Translations under genes and position numbers: made by a program
The notes under the pieces: generated by a model
The model's input: the letters and a program-made list of their open reading frames with translations, nothing else
Database searches by the model: none
What the model was told of the DNA's origin: nothing
Assembly (NCBI GenBank): GCA_034509755.1
Contig: CM067541.1
Coordinates: 25,178,501-25,242,500 of the forward strand
From: Anisodus tanguticus
Taxonomy: Eukaryota; Streptophyta; Magnoliopsida; Solanales; Solanaceae
Direction of reading: 5' to 3'
Length of the DNA: 64,000 nucleotides
In this document: piece after piece, positions 9,923 through 22,002 of the stretch
Position numbering within the stretch: position 1 is the first letter of the stretch
Layout of the letters: every line of letters begins with the position of its first letter

Positions 9923-11600
9923 TTTTCTGTAATCTTTTTCGAACAGAGAATGCACATTGTAATATACAAAGTATTTCATAGTTGATAAAATCAATGTGAT
10001 CATAGGGATATTCCCAAGCTGCCGTAAAGAAAGAATATACGCAACAATTTTACTAATTGCACGTAGCAACTTAATTAGCCGCCACCTTTGTCAACTCATT
10101 TAGTCATTTTCTAGTTTACAAAAGATTTCTAGACTATAAATAATAAATTTGTGTTTCTTCCACAAATCATTCACATAAAGTAAGGAGAAATAGTCAGCTT
10201 TGTTTGATAAAGACTAGTAATTATAGTATGTAATAAGTAATTGATAGATGGTGGAGCTTCGACATTCAATTGTATGGTCAATAGTTCTTTAGGATGATGT
10301 CCGATATCTAGAGGATTCAAAATAATTAGTTCTTCATCAATCGTCACCTTGGTTTTTCTAGTGTTATAATAATTACCATTAAAATATCAACAAACATTTC
10401 ATTCGAGGCATTAGACGAAGTTGATTTTCACTAAATTGTATTTTGGGATTTTACATGATTGTGTAGAAGGCCATACGAAATTTGTGGTTTGGTTGGGCTA
10501 TATTCATGGCTGGGGACACCTATGGATTGAGCCCAATAGGCCGATATGCCCGTTTTTTCCTTGGGCCAATATGACTGTTCTTTATTTGGGCCAACCTAAC
10601 ATGTTGTAGATTGTAGATGGGAAAAGGACATGATATAGCCGCAAGAAAAAAAGAAAAAGACCCACTTTTAAGTAAATGATTAAAGACAATTTTTAGCCCA
10701 CTATCCCATCACCTCTTTCTCTCGTCTTCTTCCTATTTGAGCCTCACAATGCCTCCGCCCTCTTCTCAAGAGCTATTATAATATAAGCACGACAAGTAAT
10801 CATGAAATAATTTATAGACTTAAAAATAAGAAAAACATATCCTTAAAGTCATATTACCAGAAAATAGAAATAAGTCACATTAGCCTGAAGAAAATTTTGA
10901 AATTTGTCAATTTCTAACCAATGACAAGCTACAATATAAAGTGAAACCTAAATCTTAAAAAAGAATGTAACCGCCATAAGAAGGGAAACCAAAGGATTAA
11001 TTGTTACTAATTATATAATATGTGGATAATTATACATTTATTTAATATTTTTGTTATATAAATTATACAATAATGATATATTTTCTATATATATACTGTA
11101 GGGATACATATTTTATATAATAATGATATAGTTCTATACGTATATAATAGTAATACATTTTCTATAGAACAATGATACCGTTTCGATACATATATTTAAA
11201 TTAATTGACAAAAGGCTACAACCCTTTGGGTATTTGGTGTCAATAGTTTCACCTGGATGGTCATTTATGATTTTGTCCCTTTGTAGATACTGAATTTTTT
11301 TACTAAGACCAGATCTATAAGCAGTGCACAAATTAATAGCGATTAAAGATGGCCAAAATTTATAACATTTTCAAAGTTTAGTTATTTCATAAAACTCCAA
11401 TTTAACTTCGTATCTCATTTCTGAAATTTGAATGCAGTTCAAATTCAGACCTCAGGTATGAAGCGTTGATTTAAGTAGTCAAGCCTTCCAGTATGAAGTT
11501 AAAGCTTTGATAGTTCAGAAGAAGGACCAACGGTAGCAGAAATATGGGTTGTCTGAAATTTTGTCAAAATGGATCCGCCAAAACGTTATTTGGGCTGAAA
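9923..11600. other. AT-rich intergenic stretch without a recognisable gene
   Basis: Only short chance open frames occur. Around 10490-10600 are several GGGCC(A/T) blocks that look like part of an old repeat. A weak tandem array lies at 11066-11190. I see no coding similarity. Confidence 0.5.
11066..11190. repeat. Degenerate tandem repeat, unit about 50 bp
   Basis: Related blocks of the form ACAATAATGATATATTTTCTATA recur at about 11066, 11117 and 11168, the last one more diverged. It is AT-rich and probably non-functional. Confidence 0.45.
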
Positions 11601-11619
11601 AAGGTTGGGCTAAACTAAA

Positions 11620-11775
11620 TATTAATATTTCCTTGTGGTTTCTTTCTCATTAATACAAATATATATAGTGTATACAATGTAGAATCCTAATACAATAAGG
11701 ATCTTATATTTATCATATTTATACAACACTAATAATTACAAAATATATAAAATACTAAATACAAATAATTCCCTC
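11620..11775 (-). repeat. LTR-like remnant related to the short-LTR Copia family
   Basis: On the minus strand the order of blocks (ATTTTGTAATTATTAG, then TATTGTATTAGGATTC, then CACTATATATATTTGTATTAATGAGAAAG) parallels the 155-bp LTR at 15159-15313. No internal region adjoins it clearly. It may be a solo LTR or the 3' LTR of the broken element at 12749-14823. Confidence 0.5.
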
Positions 11776-12530
11776 CTTTAACCCGACCCTAGCTACTAAA
11801 CTAAATAAACTCACACCAAATTGAACCCAAAAACCCATCTCTCCAACCAAATATAACTGACGCATTTCCTACCGAAAATCAGTGACAAAAACAAATCCCA
11901 CACTCCTCGCATATCGAAGACCCTCAAATCGCTTTGCTTGATTTTCTCAAATTGATTTTTACCCAATATGTTCAGTCATTCTTTTTTACATATTCCTCAT
12001 CGAACCCGATTTCACTTATTTAATCCAAGAAAGAACCCTCCAAAACCACACATAAACAACCACACACAAAAAAAAACAAAGGTAAAGATCGCAGGAGAAA
12101 GACGAAATCCAATTAATCTTCCTACAGTGGAAGTACACAATAAACAAACTTCATAAGGTACAAAAATTTACACTGGAAAATTCAAAAAAGAAAAGGACTC
12201 ACGAGTTTAGAGGAATGAAAGAGGCAGTTGTATGATTAGAGATATTAGAGTGGGCTGGTCTTTTCTTGGCCACTCCGGTCGAGTAACCGTTTCACTGAAT
12301 GTTGTTGCTATTCTACTCTCTTTCTTCTTTTTCAATGAAACTTCCTAAGGTCTAGCAGTGAAGAAGGATGAAGGAGGTGGGAAAATGGGATGTTGCATTG
12401 CATGCAGTGGTGGTCTTGTGTGTTATAATGCTAGAAAGAAGGTGTGTGTCAATAGGTGTGAAAGAACTTTTAAGGGATTTTCATGGCTGAATTTGGAGGA
12501 AGGTTGTGGTGGTCGAGCTTACACGGGCAT
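11776..12530. other. Unassigned stretch
   Basis: It contains two short plus-strand open frames (11968-12156 and 12358-12546). The second is rich in cysteine and glycine (GCCIACSGG) but has no signal peptide, runs into a repeat at its 3' end and has no known relatives that I can name. I do not call either as a gene. Confidence 0.4.
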
Positions 12531-12700
12531 GAAGGGGCGGAGCTAGGTAGGCTTTAGGAGGTTCATCCGAAACACCTCGGCGAAAAATTATAATATATAT
12601 AAAATTAATTTTTTTTTTATGTATATGTAGTAAATGTTGAATCTCATTGACCTCTTCGTATAGTTCTTTATTGATATTTATGACCCCTTAGGTTTAATTT
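12531..12700 (+). mobile_element. MITE-like repeat, right end lost
   Basis: It begins GGGGCGGAGCTAGG, followed by AGGAGGTTCATCC and GGCGAAAAATTATA, a pattern I recall from short inverted-repeat elements very common in Solanaceae. The expected mirror end (CTAGCTCCGCCCC) is not found before the Copia fragment at 12749 begins, so it seems truncated. The family name is not certain. Confidence 0.45.
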
Positions 12701-12748
12701 ATTAGTAGTAAGAATTACTCCTAAAAAGTAAGTTTAGTAGCCAAGACA

Positions 12749-14674
12749 TCACATCAAAATTTTATTTGAATAGTTTAATAAAATTAAATTATTAAAGTGA
12801 GGCAGGGGACTGACCGACGGAGACAGAGGACTGGTCGACGGAGGCGGGGGGTTGGGGCAGTGAGGCAAGGGACTGGTCGACGGAGACAGGGAAGCTGTGA
12901 CTGGAGCAGTAGGTGGGGAGTGTTCGACGGGACTTGGGGCAGTGACGGGACATTGGGGGAACCGTGATGGGACAGTCGGAATATTAGCACTATGTATGGC
13001 GTTTCGCAGGAGAGGGGAAGTGTCCGGGTCATTAAGGAAGTCGTAATCAGTGACTTGAAGTTGTTGGACGTTTGCAAACGGGAAAACGTTTTCCTCGAAT
13101 GTGACATGGCGAGAGACTAGAATTTTATGTGTGGACAAATCATAGCATAAGTACCCCATATGGTTCGACGGGAAACCTAAGGAAACGCAAGGAGAGGTGC
13201 GAGGTGCTAATTTGTGAGGGGCCGTGAAGCCAAGATTTGGATAGCATAGATAACCAAATATTCGAAGGTGATCATATGAAGGGATCCGACGGAATAGAAT
13301 TTCGGTAGGGATTTTATTTTGAAGGGTACGGGTAGGTAATATTAAGAAGGTATTCTACCATTTTTAACGCGTATACCTAAAAGGGAGGGAAGAGAGGCAT
13401 GAAAGAGCATTGTACGGATCAAATGCGAAGTATTCTTTCGGCTTTACCATTTTGAGGTGAGGTATGAGGGCACGAGAATCGAAATACCATGCCATTATCC
13501 GCACAAAGTTTATGAAAGGGGGAATTGTTAAACTTATGACCATTGTCACATTGAAATAATTTTATGGCCTTTCAAACTTTGTTTTAACATATGTTCGAAA
13601 TTCAAGAAACGTAGAGTAAACTTGAGACTTATATTTGAGCGGATAGACCCAAAGAAAATGAGAGAAGTCATCTAATAATACCAAATAATATTTATGACCT
13701 AGTTTGCTAGTAATGAGAGATATCCATAAATCCGCATGAATGATGTTAAAAGGAGAAAAAGTAACACTTAAAGATGACGTAAACGGAAGTCTAACATGCT
13801 TTACTAGAGGACAAGAATAGCAATTTTGGGAAAATTTCCGTTTATTACATTGAAATAAATTGTGACTTCTAAGAAAGTTAAAAACTGGTGCTCCCGGGTG
13901 TCCAAGTCTACTGTTTCAAGTTGATGGAGAGATTGCAGCTAGGGAGGTAGGTGGATTGACATTTGCGGCGGAATTGGATGAGAAAGAATATAGGTCCCCC
14001 ACACTATTACGTCTCATAAGAGTTGTCCCCGTACGTAGGTCTTTCACAGAAAATCGAAAAGGGTCAAACTCAATAGATACGGAATTATCACTAGCAAATT
14101 TCCTAACAAAGATTAAGTTTTTAATGATGTTAGGAGCATATAGGACATTTTTTAGGGTAAAGAATGGGTGAGGTGGTTGTGTTTGAGTGGTGTCGTAGCC
14201 TTGAATTGGAATGCGATTGTCACTGCCGACCAAAATCAATTGAGGATTGTTCAAATTAAATAGGCGAGGGAGATTACCAGAGTCGCGAGTGAGGTGGGAT
14301 GTGGCACATGTAATGTACCATGTGTCGTCGGGCTGCTGGAGATTCATAGTGTTGTAATCCTGACTCAGTTCAGCAGGGGTCATGGGACCATAGGCCTATT
14401 GTTGGGCAGTGGAGAAGTTGGTCTGGTGTTGTTGGCCCGTGTACCGTTGGCCTGGAGGTAGGCCCAGGATGTTATGCTGCAACGAGGAATATCGTGCCAT
14501 GTTCGTGGATGATAGGTTAGATAGAAAGACGAGGTTGTTGAAAAACCCCAGAAGCGAGCGATACGCTAATCAGATTTGTGAAAAGTTATCGGAATCCATT
14601 GATTGGAGAGAGAAAGGTATTGTTGCAGGAATAAATCAATTTGAGAGGAGGCTAGGGTTTGACTTCTGATACCA
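12749..14674 (-). pseudogene. Broken Copia internal region: leader, gag end, protease, integrase
   Basis: Reading from 14674 downward, a primer binding site TGGTATCAGA (14665-14674) is followed by leader. Most of gag is deleted, so the leader joins soon to a gag C-terminal stretch. The protease region (13916-14383) reads DDTWYITCATSHLT with the catalytic DTGA changed to ITCA. Next come the pre-integrase domain (SAANVNPPTSLAAISPST) and, after a frameshift, integrase pieces down to a proline-rich linker (MGYLCYDLSTHKILVSRHVTF). It ends near 12796 with RT and RNase H absent. It is close in sequence to the plus-strand element at 15159-20130. Confidence 0.85.
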
Positions 14675-14823
14675 TGCCTCCTTGATTGGAGGCTTATCAT
14701 TGATGCAATATTTATAGGTGTTTATCGTTTACCAACCTAATCGGAGAAGAATCTCTACTTTACATAATTACACTAAAATAATAATTACAGAATATATAGA
14801 GAATATTAATATATTGTCTATCA
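14675..14823 (-). repeat. Short 5' LTR of the broken minus-strand Copia element
   Basis: On the minus strand it ends AAGGAGGCA directly before the primer binding site TGGTATCAGA and contains TATAAATATTGC. The outer border is uncertain (14811 or 14823), because the start may be TATTAATATTC or TGATAGACAATA. Its plan resembles the LTR at 15159, but it has diverged. Confidence 0.55.
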
Positions 14824-15153
14824 TGAAAGTTTTATAGATATTGGATCTTGCTAATAATTTATGATGTCTTAAAAGTAGAATCGTGTAATTATTGAGAACT
14901 AGGTATAGTTTTCATGCATTGATGAACAATACATAATTAGATATTACTACATTGGGAAATATTTTTAGGACAAAAAAAATTGTGGAAAATTGATATGTAG
15001 CTTGGGGAGCAAGTTCAACTTGGATTTCTTAGTTGTTTCTGAAAGTTCCATGAATTTCTAAAAAATATTAAAATTGCAACAACAAAAAAAAATGTGGCCG
15101 CCTAACTTTAGACTTTATTTATTCGCTTTTTGTCAGAAGTATGCTGCTGATAA
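14824..15153. other. Short spacer between two inverted, related Copia elements
   Basis: AT-rich, with no open frame and no repeat seen. The 5' LTRs of both neighbours face this spacer. Confidence 0.5.
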
Positions 15154-15158
15154 CTCAT

Positions 15159-15313
15159 TATTAGCGAATATTCTCAGTATATTTTGTAATTATGATAGAT
15201 GTATATTTAAGGTAACTTAGGATTCTTATTGTAATATGAATCAACCTCTGTACAACTATATATATTGTGATTAATGAAAGAAATCCCTAAGGAGAGTTTA
15301 TTCCAATCTTACA
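15159..15313 (+). repeat. 5' LTR (155 bp)
   Basis: It runs from TATTAGCGAATATTC to CCAATCTTACA and is followed by the primer binding site. A TATA-like ACTATATATATTG lies in its second half. Confidence 0.9.
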
Positions 15314-15427
15314 TGGTATAAGAAGCAAAACCCTAAACCCCATTCTATTCTTCCCCCAAACCGTCGCCGCCCCCACCACCTATCTCGGCCGCCGGCACCA
15401 ATCCTCTTTCTTTTTCTCTTTCAATTT

Positions 15428-16553
15428 GTGACCATCATGTCTCTTCCAACCTCCCTCAACACTACCGGTTCCTCCACCAGTGTGTTTGACAACCACCCAC
15501 CCTCCTTTGCATCTTCTTTTCATCCGGCATTTCCCGTCCATAACATCAAGAATTTTATACCTATAATCCTTGATCAAGAAGATTGTCAATATTCAATGTG
15601 GGTTGAACTTTTCTACATTCATGCATGAGCATATAACGTGCTAGACCACATCGATGATTCCATTCCCCGCCCATCCGATGTTGCAAACTCGATGTGGCAT
15701 CGTCTTGACGCCATCTTTAAATAGTGGATATACGGCACTATCTACAAAGATTTGTTATGTACTATCATGAAACTAGGTGCATCAGCGCGTGACGTCTGGG
15801 TTCATTTGGAAGAAATATTTCAGGAAAATAAAAATACTCGCGCCGTGTATTTGGAGGAGCAATTCAAGAATATGCGTCTTGAGAATTTTACCAACATGTT
15901 TGAATACTGCAAACAACTGAAACTCATTACTGACCAACTTTCCCACATTGGAACACCCGTCTCAGAAACAAAGATGGTCCTACAACTCGTTGTTGGCCTA
16001 CCAAAAGGCGAATATGATACGTTAGCGACCATGATTCAACAGGCCGATCCGCTACCAAGCTTCAACAAGGCACGTTCACAATTACTTTTGGAGAAGACCC
16101 GTCGCGCAAAACAAGATGAGCATAATAAAAAAGCCTTAGCAGTTGAGAGCACATCCCCCACCACTCAACCACCGCCATCGGACCACCAACAACAGCGAGA
16201 CAATCTCGGTGGAGGACGGGGAGGCAGAGGCCGGGACAATGGCAAGCAAGACAAAGGATGTGGAAGGGGCAACATGGCCCAATAGGCGAGCCCAGCGCCT
16301 GTCCAACCATTCCAGTGGCCTGGTCCGTCAGGTTGGCCCAATACAGGAACTTGGGCCTCCCCAGCTTGTCCATATCCAACTGCAGGAGCCCAATTCCAGC
16401 AAGCTTGGGCACCTGGTCTCTTGGGCTCGGGTCCAGCACCTAGACAGGCCCAACATGCTCACCTTGTTTCAGCCCAGCAATTGTCCACTGGTCACACTCC
16501 CAACCGATTTGGGTCAGGTATTTAATGCTTTAAATCTTCAACAACCCGACTAA
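15428..16553 (+). pseudogene. Copia gag (capsid), frameshifted
   Basis: The start codon at 15428 opens a frame that stops at 15628. Gag then resumes at 15752-16285 with the capsid-like stretch DVWVHLEEIFQENKNTRAVYL and LVVGLPKGEYDTLA. It moves to another frame (16143-16553) through a proline- and glutamine-rich linker that ends close to the protease. Before decay the product would have been the nucleocapsid protein that packages the element RNA. No clear CCHC knuckle was read. Confidence 0.85.
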
Positions 16554-17890
16554 AATTGGTACATGGATACTGGAGCCACATCACATCTCACCCGGTCTTC
16601 AGGTAATCTTTCTCAATTGCTTAAATTAAAGCACCCCCAATTCATCACCGTCGGTAATGGTCATCACATTCCAATTGAAGGTTACGGTAATGCCCACACA
16701 CAACCTCCCCATCCGCCTTCTCTCTAAACCATGTCCTAAATGCTCCTAACATCATTAAAAAATTAATATCCGTTAGAAAATTCACCCGTAATAATTTTGT
16801 GTCTGTGGATTTGACCCTTTTGGTTTCTCTGTGAAGGATCTCTATACGAGGAAAATTCTAACGCGCTGCAATAATGTAGGGGACCTCTACCCGTTCGCTC
16901 CATCTTCCGCTGTCAATAAACAATCTCATACCTCCCTTGCTGCAATCTCTCCATCAACTTGGCACGATAGACTTGGTCATCCAGGAGTACATATCTTTAC
17001 CTTTCTTAGAAATAATAAGCTTATTAGATGTAATAATGGGAAGTTTGCCCAAACTGTCTTTCTTGTCCGCTTGGCAAACATAGTCGTCTTCCTTTTATGT
17101 CATCTTTAAGTGTTACTTTTTCACCGTTTGATATTGTGCATGCTGATTTATGGACTTCTCCCGTTGTTAGCTCCCTTGGCCATGAATTCTACCTTGTCTT
17201 ATTGGATGACTTCACACATTTTATCTGGATTTTCCCTCTAAAATTCAAGTATGAAGTTTATGCTAATTTTCTTGAGTTTCATAACTACATAAAAACTCAA
17301 TTTGAAAAATCTATAAAATCTTTTCAATGTGATAACGGTCGTGAATTCAATAATTCGGCATTTCACAATTTCTGCACCACTCATGGCATGGTTTTCTGTT
17401 TCTCATGTCCCTACACATCACCTCAAAACGATAAAGCTGAACGAATGATTCGTACCATCAATAATATGGTTCGGACTATTCTATTTCATGCCTCCCTCCC
17501 TCGTTCTTCTGGGTCTATGCTGTTAAAATGGTTGAATATATAATCAATACTTTACCTATTAATACTCATCATAATAAAAACGCCACCTAAATTCTCTACC
17601 GACGGACCCCGTCCTATGACCATCTTAGAATTTTCGGTTGCCTGTGCTACCCCAATCTTGCATCCACTGCTCTCATAAATTAGCTCCACGAACCACCCCG
17701 TGTGTCTTTGTTGGCTTTCCGTCTAATCATAGGGGCTATCTATGCTATGATTTGTCCACTCGTAAAATTGTTGTGTCCCATCACGTTACGTTTGACGAGA
17801 CGTGTTTCCCATTCTCCAACCTCCGGAAAATTCAAAATACAGACTACGCATTTCTCGATAAGTCAACCATTTCCCCGATCCTCTGATCCC
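16554..17890 (+). pseudogene. Copia protease and integrase, frameshifted
   Basis: The protease active site is intact as WYMDTGATSHLT just after 16554. The pre-integrase zinc-binding region reads STWHDRLGHPGVHIF (16831-17109) and then loses frame. The integrase core (17097-17543) has FSPFDIVHADLW, LDDFTHFIWIFPL and SFQCDNGREFNN, with the last acidic residue in NDKAERMIRT, so the D,D,E triad can be placed. The C-terminal linker (17638-17886) shows GYLCYDLSTRKIVVSHHVTF. At least three frameshifts separate these parts. Confidence 0.88.
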
Positions 17891-18304
17891 TCCACTACCG
17901 TGACCAACCTGCTCCGTCACGGAGTGTTTCATCTCCGGTCTCCGCCACCCAAGTCATCATCGCCCATCACTGTATCTCCCATTCCGAGGCCAGCACCTCC
18001 GACCTCCGTTCCAGAACAACCAACACACTACCATCGGGTTAGCCTCAACCCACCGATGAACAACCATCCATCCCAAATCGGTAACCCAACATCAACACCA
18101 GACACCGGCAACCATCCACTGTCACCGAACCACCCCCAGACCCTGACACCGACACCAGACCCCATCAGCTCACCCACCAGCACCCAGTCACCATCATCGC
18201 TAACGATCGATGACAACCAACCAAAATGCCAACACCCAGAACCTGATGCCCACAATACCCACACCCAATAGCGTACCGACACAACACATCTACCCACCCA
18301 CCAT
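17887..18304 (+). other. Proline/threonine-rich linker region between integrase and RT
   Basis: It is C-rich and codes in one frame for a low-complexity Pro-Ser-Thr stretch with an excess of CAC/ACC triplets, as is usual between integrase and RT in this Copia group. Composition is strikingly unlike the AT-rich surroundings. The open frames on the opposite strand here are by-products of that composition. Confidence 0.7.
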
Positions 18305-19860
18305 ATGGAAACTCGTGCCCAACACGGAATTTTCAAACCCATAGTTCACTTCAACTTATCCACACACATTATATCTCTAATTCCCAAAAACCCCAAATTA
18401 GCCAAATTGGACCCTAATTGGAATGCGGCCATGCGTGAGGAATTTTCTGCTTTAACAAACCAGCACACTTGGGATCTAGTTCCTAGTCCGAATGGGGTGA
18501 ATGTGATCCGATGCATGTGGCTATTTTGTCACAAATTCAGAGACAGTGGTGACTTGGAGAGGTATAAGGCAAGACTTGTTGCCAATGGAACCAATCAGCA
18601 TAAGGGAATTGATTATGGTGAGACTTTCAATCCGGTTGTGAAACCGGCTACTATTCGTACTGTTCTCAGTATTGCCATGGGCAAGCATTGTCCGATTCAT
18701 CAGCTTGATGTTAAGAATGTGTTTCTTCATGGGGATTTGAAAGAAACTGTGTACATGCATCAGCCCCCTAGCTTTGTTCATCCGGTAGTTCCACAGTTTG
18801 TATGTCGTCTCAGAAAGTCATTATGTGGCTTGAAACAGGCACCCCACGCTTGGTATGATCGTTTTCCAGGCATCTTATGCAGATCAGATTTATATGTAGC
18901 AGGTATGATAACTCTCTCTTCACGTTTCATCGAGGTAGCAACACTGCTTATTTGCTATTATATGTGGATGGCATTGTTCTTACTGCCTCCTCTGACGGTT
19001 TGAAGAATGAAAGCATTGGTCTACTCAAAACTGAATTTGCTATGACTGACTTGGGCAAGCTGAGTTATTTCATGGGTATATCCCTGACCAGATTTGCACC
19101 TAATATGTTTTTATGTCAGTGCAAATATGCGGAAGAGATAGTGTACATGGCTAAAATGGCAAATTGTAAAATTATGCCAACTCCGGTCCACTCGAAATCC
19201 AAGCTTAGTGCCAATGAAGGTGCGCCAGTTTCTGATCCCACTCTATATCGGAGTCTTGCAGGTGCCCTTCAGTATCTTACATTCACTAGGCATGATATTG
19301 CATATGTCGTTTTGCAGGTGTGTCTGTTTATGCACGACCCTCGAGAGTCCCATTTTGCGGCCCTCAAACGTATTATCAGATACGTTAAGGGCACACTGGA
19401 CTTTGGACTGCATATCTACCTCTCTGCCCCAACCAAGTTACTCTCCTACAAGGATGCAGATTGGGCAGGATGTCGGGACACACGTCGCTCCACCTCAGGC
19501 TACTATGTATTTCTTGTGGATAATCTTATTTCATGGTCCGTCAAGCGGAAGGCCACGCTATCCAGTTCGAGTGTTGAAGCAGAGTATCGCGGAGTTGCTA
19601 ATGTCGTTACTAAGATCTGTTGGCTCCGAAATCTTCTTTTAGAGCTCCAGTGTCCACTGCTAAAGGCGTCTATAGTCTACTGTGACAACATATCTGCCAT
19701 CTATATGTCTCACAATCTGGTCCAACATCAGCGGACCAAGCATATCGAGATGGATATTCACTTTGTGCGTGAGAAGGTTGCCCTTGGTCAGGTCAAAATA
19801 TTACACGTGCCTTCCTCCTATCAGTATGCAGATATTTTACAAAGGAACTACTAAGACAGC
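18305..19860 (+). pseudogene. Copia reverse transcriptase and RNase H, one frameshift
   Basis: The RT N-terminal part (18305-18900) has WNAAMREEFSALTNQHTWDLV, YKARLVANG and IHQLDVKNVFLHGDL. After a frame change near 18877 the frame continues to 19854 with LLYVDGIVLTASS, where the second catalytic aspartate of YVDD is replaced by glycine, then LGKLSYFMGI. RNase H follows with YKDADWAG, SSVEAEYRG and YCDNISAIYMS, so its acids are present. The YVDG change would by itself disable polymerase activity. The last codons run to the polypurine tract before the 3' LTR. Confidence 0.9.
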
Positions 19861-19922
19861 TCTTCACCGACTTCCGATCCAGCCTTAGCGTTCGGCCTCC
19901 TCCCGCTCCGACTGAGGGGGAG

Positions 19923-20130
19923 TATTAGCGAATATTCTCCGAATATTCTCAGTATATTTTGTAATTATGATAGATGTATATTTAAGGTAACTTAGGATTC
20001 TTATTGTATTAGGAATCAACCATTTAAGGTAAGTTAGAATTCTTATTGTATTAGGAATCAACCTCTGTACAACTATATATATTGTGATTAATGAAAGGAA
20101 TCCCTTAGAGGAGTTTATTCCAATATTACA
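19923..20130 (+). repeat. 3' LTR (208 bp), longer than the 5' LTR by two tandem duplications
   Basis: It has the same termini as the 5' LTR, but a 12-bp segment (GAATATTCTCC) and a segment of about 41 bp (around TTAAGGTAACTTAGGATTC) are each present twice in tandem. Together they account for the 53-bp length difference. Confidence 0.88.
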
Positions 20131-20135
20131 CTCAT

Positions 20136-20785
20136 AATGTCTGTATGAAATTTTTTCACCATTTCTCATATAGAACCTACAAATTTACCACTGTGAGAAT
20201 ATCTATACTATTGTTATTTTATAGAGTTTATTGCATGGAGTACTAAGATAAAATTACTACTAGTTCATTAAATAATGTCTAGTCAAAGGCGCAGGCCGAA
20301 GTCTGAAAACGGATTCAGTGTACTCAATAGATGTTGCTTAAACAATGCGTTTTTACTAAGAAATTGATTAAATATGTATGTGTGTATTAGATTTAGAACT
20401 CAATTATTAATATTTAAAATCGTCAATTTAAAATTCAAAATCATAAAATTGAAATCCTAGCTCCCTTTCGTACCAATTCAAAAAAAATTGTGTGGAAAGA
20501 TAAAAATAAATTATGTGATAATAGATGAAATTAAAAAAATCATCAAGTGCAATGAGATGGTTGAGACTTCTCTCTTAATTAGAGATCTCGAATACAATCG
20601 TCGTGAATGAAGAATCTTATAGTAAGGAGTTCTTTATCCCCTTAGCCGATTTAGAGGCGGATCTACAATATTTATTGCTTCATGAACCTACGACAACGTA
20701 AATCCAGATTAGTTGGGACGATAAGCATATTGGCCGGATGATTAGACAATAAAAGGTGAACCTAAACTAGCCCTTAGAAAACTAT
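20136..20785. other. Spacer with one MITE-like repeat and no gene
   Basis: Apart from the repeat at 20283-20468 the sequence is AT-rich and has no open frame of note. A GAGGCGGATCTACAA stretch near 20652 may be the end of another short repeat. Confidence 0.45.
20283..20468 (-). mobile_element. MITE-like repeat of a Solanaceae type
   Basis: On the minus strand it opens GGAGCTAGGATTTCAATTTT and goes on to AATTGAGTTCTAAATCTAAT and GCATTGTTTAAGCAA, ending near GGCCTGCGCCTTTG. I recall this block order from very common short repeats in Solanaceae. The terminal inverted repeats are worn, and no clear TSD was found. Confidence 0.45.
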
Positions 20786-20790
20786 ATATG

Positions 20791-22002
20791 TGTTGGATAT
20801 TGTAAAGCAGTACGGGAAGTAAATAAATATTACAAGTGTTCGAAAAGATAAGCAAATAGCCAATGTTCAAAACTGTCGTAAGTTTGTTGAGTCTTGAATC
20901 TTGATAACATGAAATCAAGAAACACTAAATCTGGATTGTTACAACTGTGTGCTGAGTCGAGTAATGGCACTCTGTCCTTAAGACAAGATTGCCCCGTATA
21001 TATGCTTTTACGTTAACGGGCAATAGTCTCCCAAAATAAAACAGCAACTAATCAACACTACAAAGCAAATAGGTTGATTCTGACGAAGAAAACAAACATG
21101 AAACGTCTTGCTGAAGAATGGAAGAGGAAGAAGAGTTTCTGTTTTTAGTCCCAACATTTTGGACTGGATTTCAGTGTCTCTTCTGTTTGTCTCTGTGTAT
21201 ATAAATGTTGTCTCATTTCTGTGTCTTTCTATATTATTTGTGTGTTTTTCATCACTTACAATTGAGCCAAAAAGCATCAATATATAGCATAAGGGAGGCT
21301 TCTCAACTGCCAAGACATGACTGTTAATGGCCATTGAATAAGGGAGTAAACAGCCGAGTAATGGTTGTTTAAGGCCTTGAAGGAGAGAGTAATTCAGCCA
21401 AGTAATGGTTGTTAATGGATGGAGTTAATCAGTCAAGTAATGGCTGGTTAATGCACAATAACGCCCCCAAAAATCAACTTCAATGGTAGGCAGAAACTTT
21501 CTGCCTTCCGACGTTCCCAAATTCAACTTTTCAGAAACTCTAGAGAACAAACTGTAAATATTAAGCAATTTAGGGGTCCAAAGAGATAATATCAGAATGT
21601 CCCACGTCCCACGACCGTGACCCGTGACCTGAGACCGCGTGTGGGCTTAGCCTTGAACCCAAGCACATCTAGGTCCTCCCTCCTTTAAACATATGGGTTA
21701 CCCCTTGGAGTCCCAAACCCTTAGCCAATTATGAGACTTATAAAGAGAGTAATTCTTCATTTTCCCACCGATGTGGTAGATTTGTTCCACACCATATTTC
21801 CATGCCTCAAACACCTTACTTCGTGGACCAATATCTCTTTCATTTCTCAATGAAATTTGACGATTCTTGGCCCTACGGTCATCTACTCACTTAGTAGATT
21901 ATGCACATGTGAAGAGACAAAGCCTCCAACATGCGAAATACTAGTGTTTAATTCATTAAATATGGGTGGACGCACCTCCCCATCAAAGGCAAATTTCCAA
22001 CA
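20791..22002 (-). repeat. 3' LTR (1212 bp)
   Basis: On the minus strand it starts TGTTGGAAATTTGCC and ends TATCCAACA. It holds a TATA-like TTTATATACACAG (rc of about 21192-21208) and several copies of a block around AATGGTTGTTTAAGG / AATGGCTGGTTAATG (21360-21455). An 108-codon open frame in it is not a gene. Confidence 0.9.

Larger units (their letters stand above)
15159..20130 (+). mobile_element. Short-LTR Copia retrotransposon, complete structure, decayed coding
   Basis: The element is bounded by perfect 5-bp TSDs, CTCAT at 15154-15158 and 20131-20135. It has a 5' LTR (15159-15313), a primer binding site TGGTATAAGAAGC at 15314, gag, protease, integrase, RT and RNase H in Copia order, a polypurine tract (CTGAGGGGGAG) and a 3' LTR (19923-20130). 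Both LTRs end in ACA and begin TATTAG rather than TGTTAG. Many frameshifts and stops leave it unable to code for a complete polyprotein. Confidence 0.93.

Noticed and set aside
12358..12546. Short cysteine- and glycine-rich frame that could be a small secreted peptide
   Set aside because: It has no signal peptide, and its C-terminus is made from a MITE-like repeat that starts at about 12531.
18028..18342. Minus-strand frame rich in Trp, Gly and Val
   Set aside because: It is the antisense shadow of the CCA-rich linker between integrase and RT of the Copia element.
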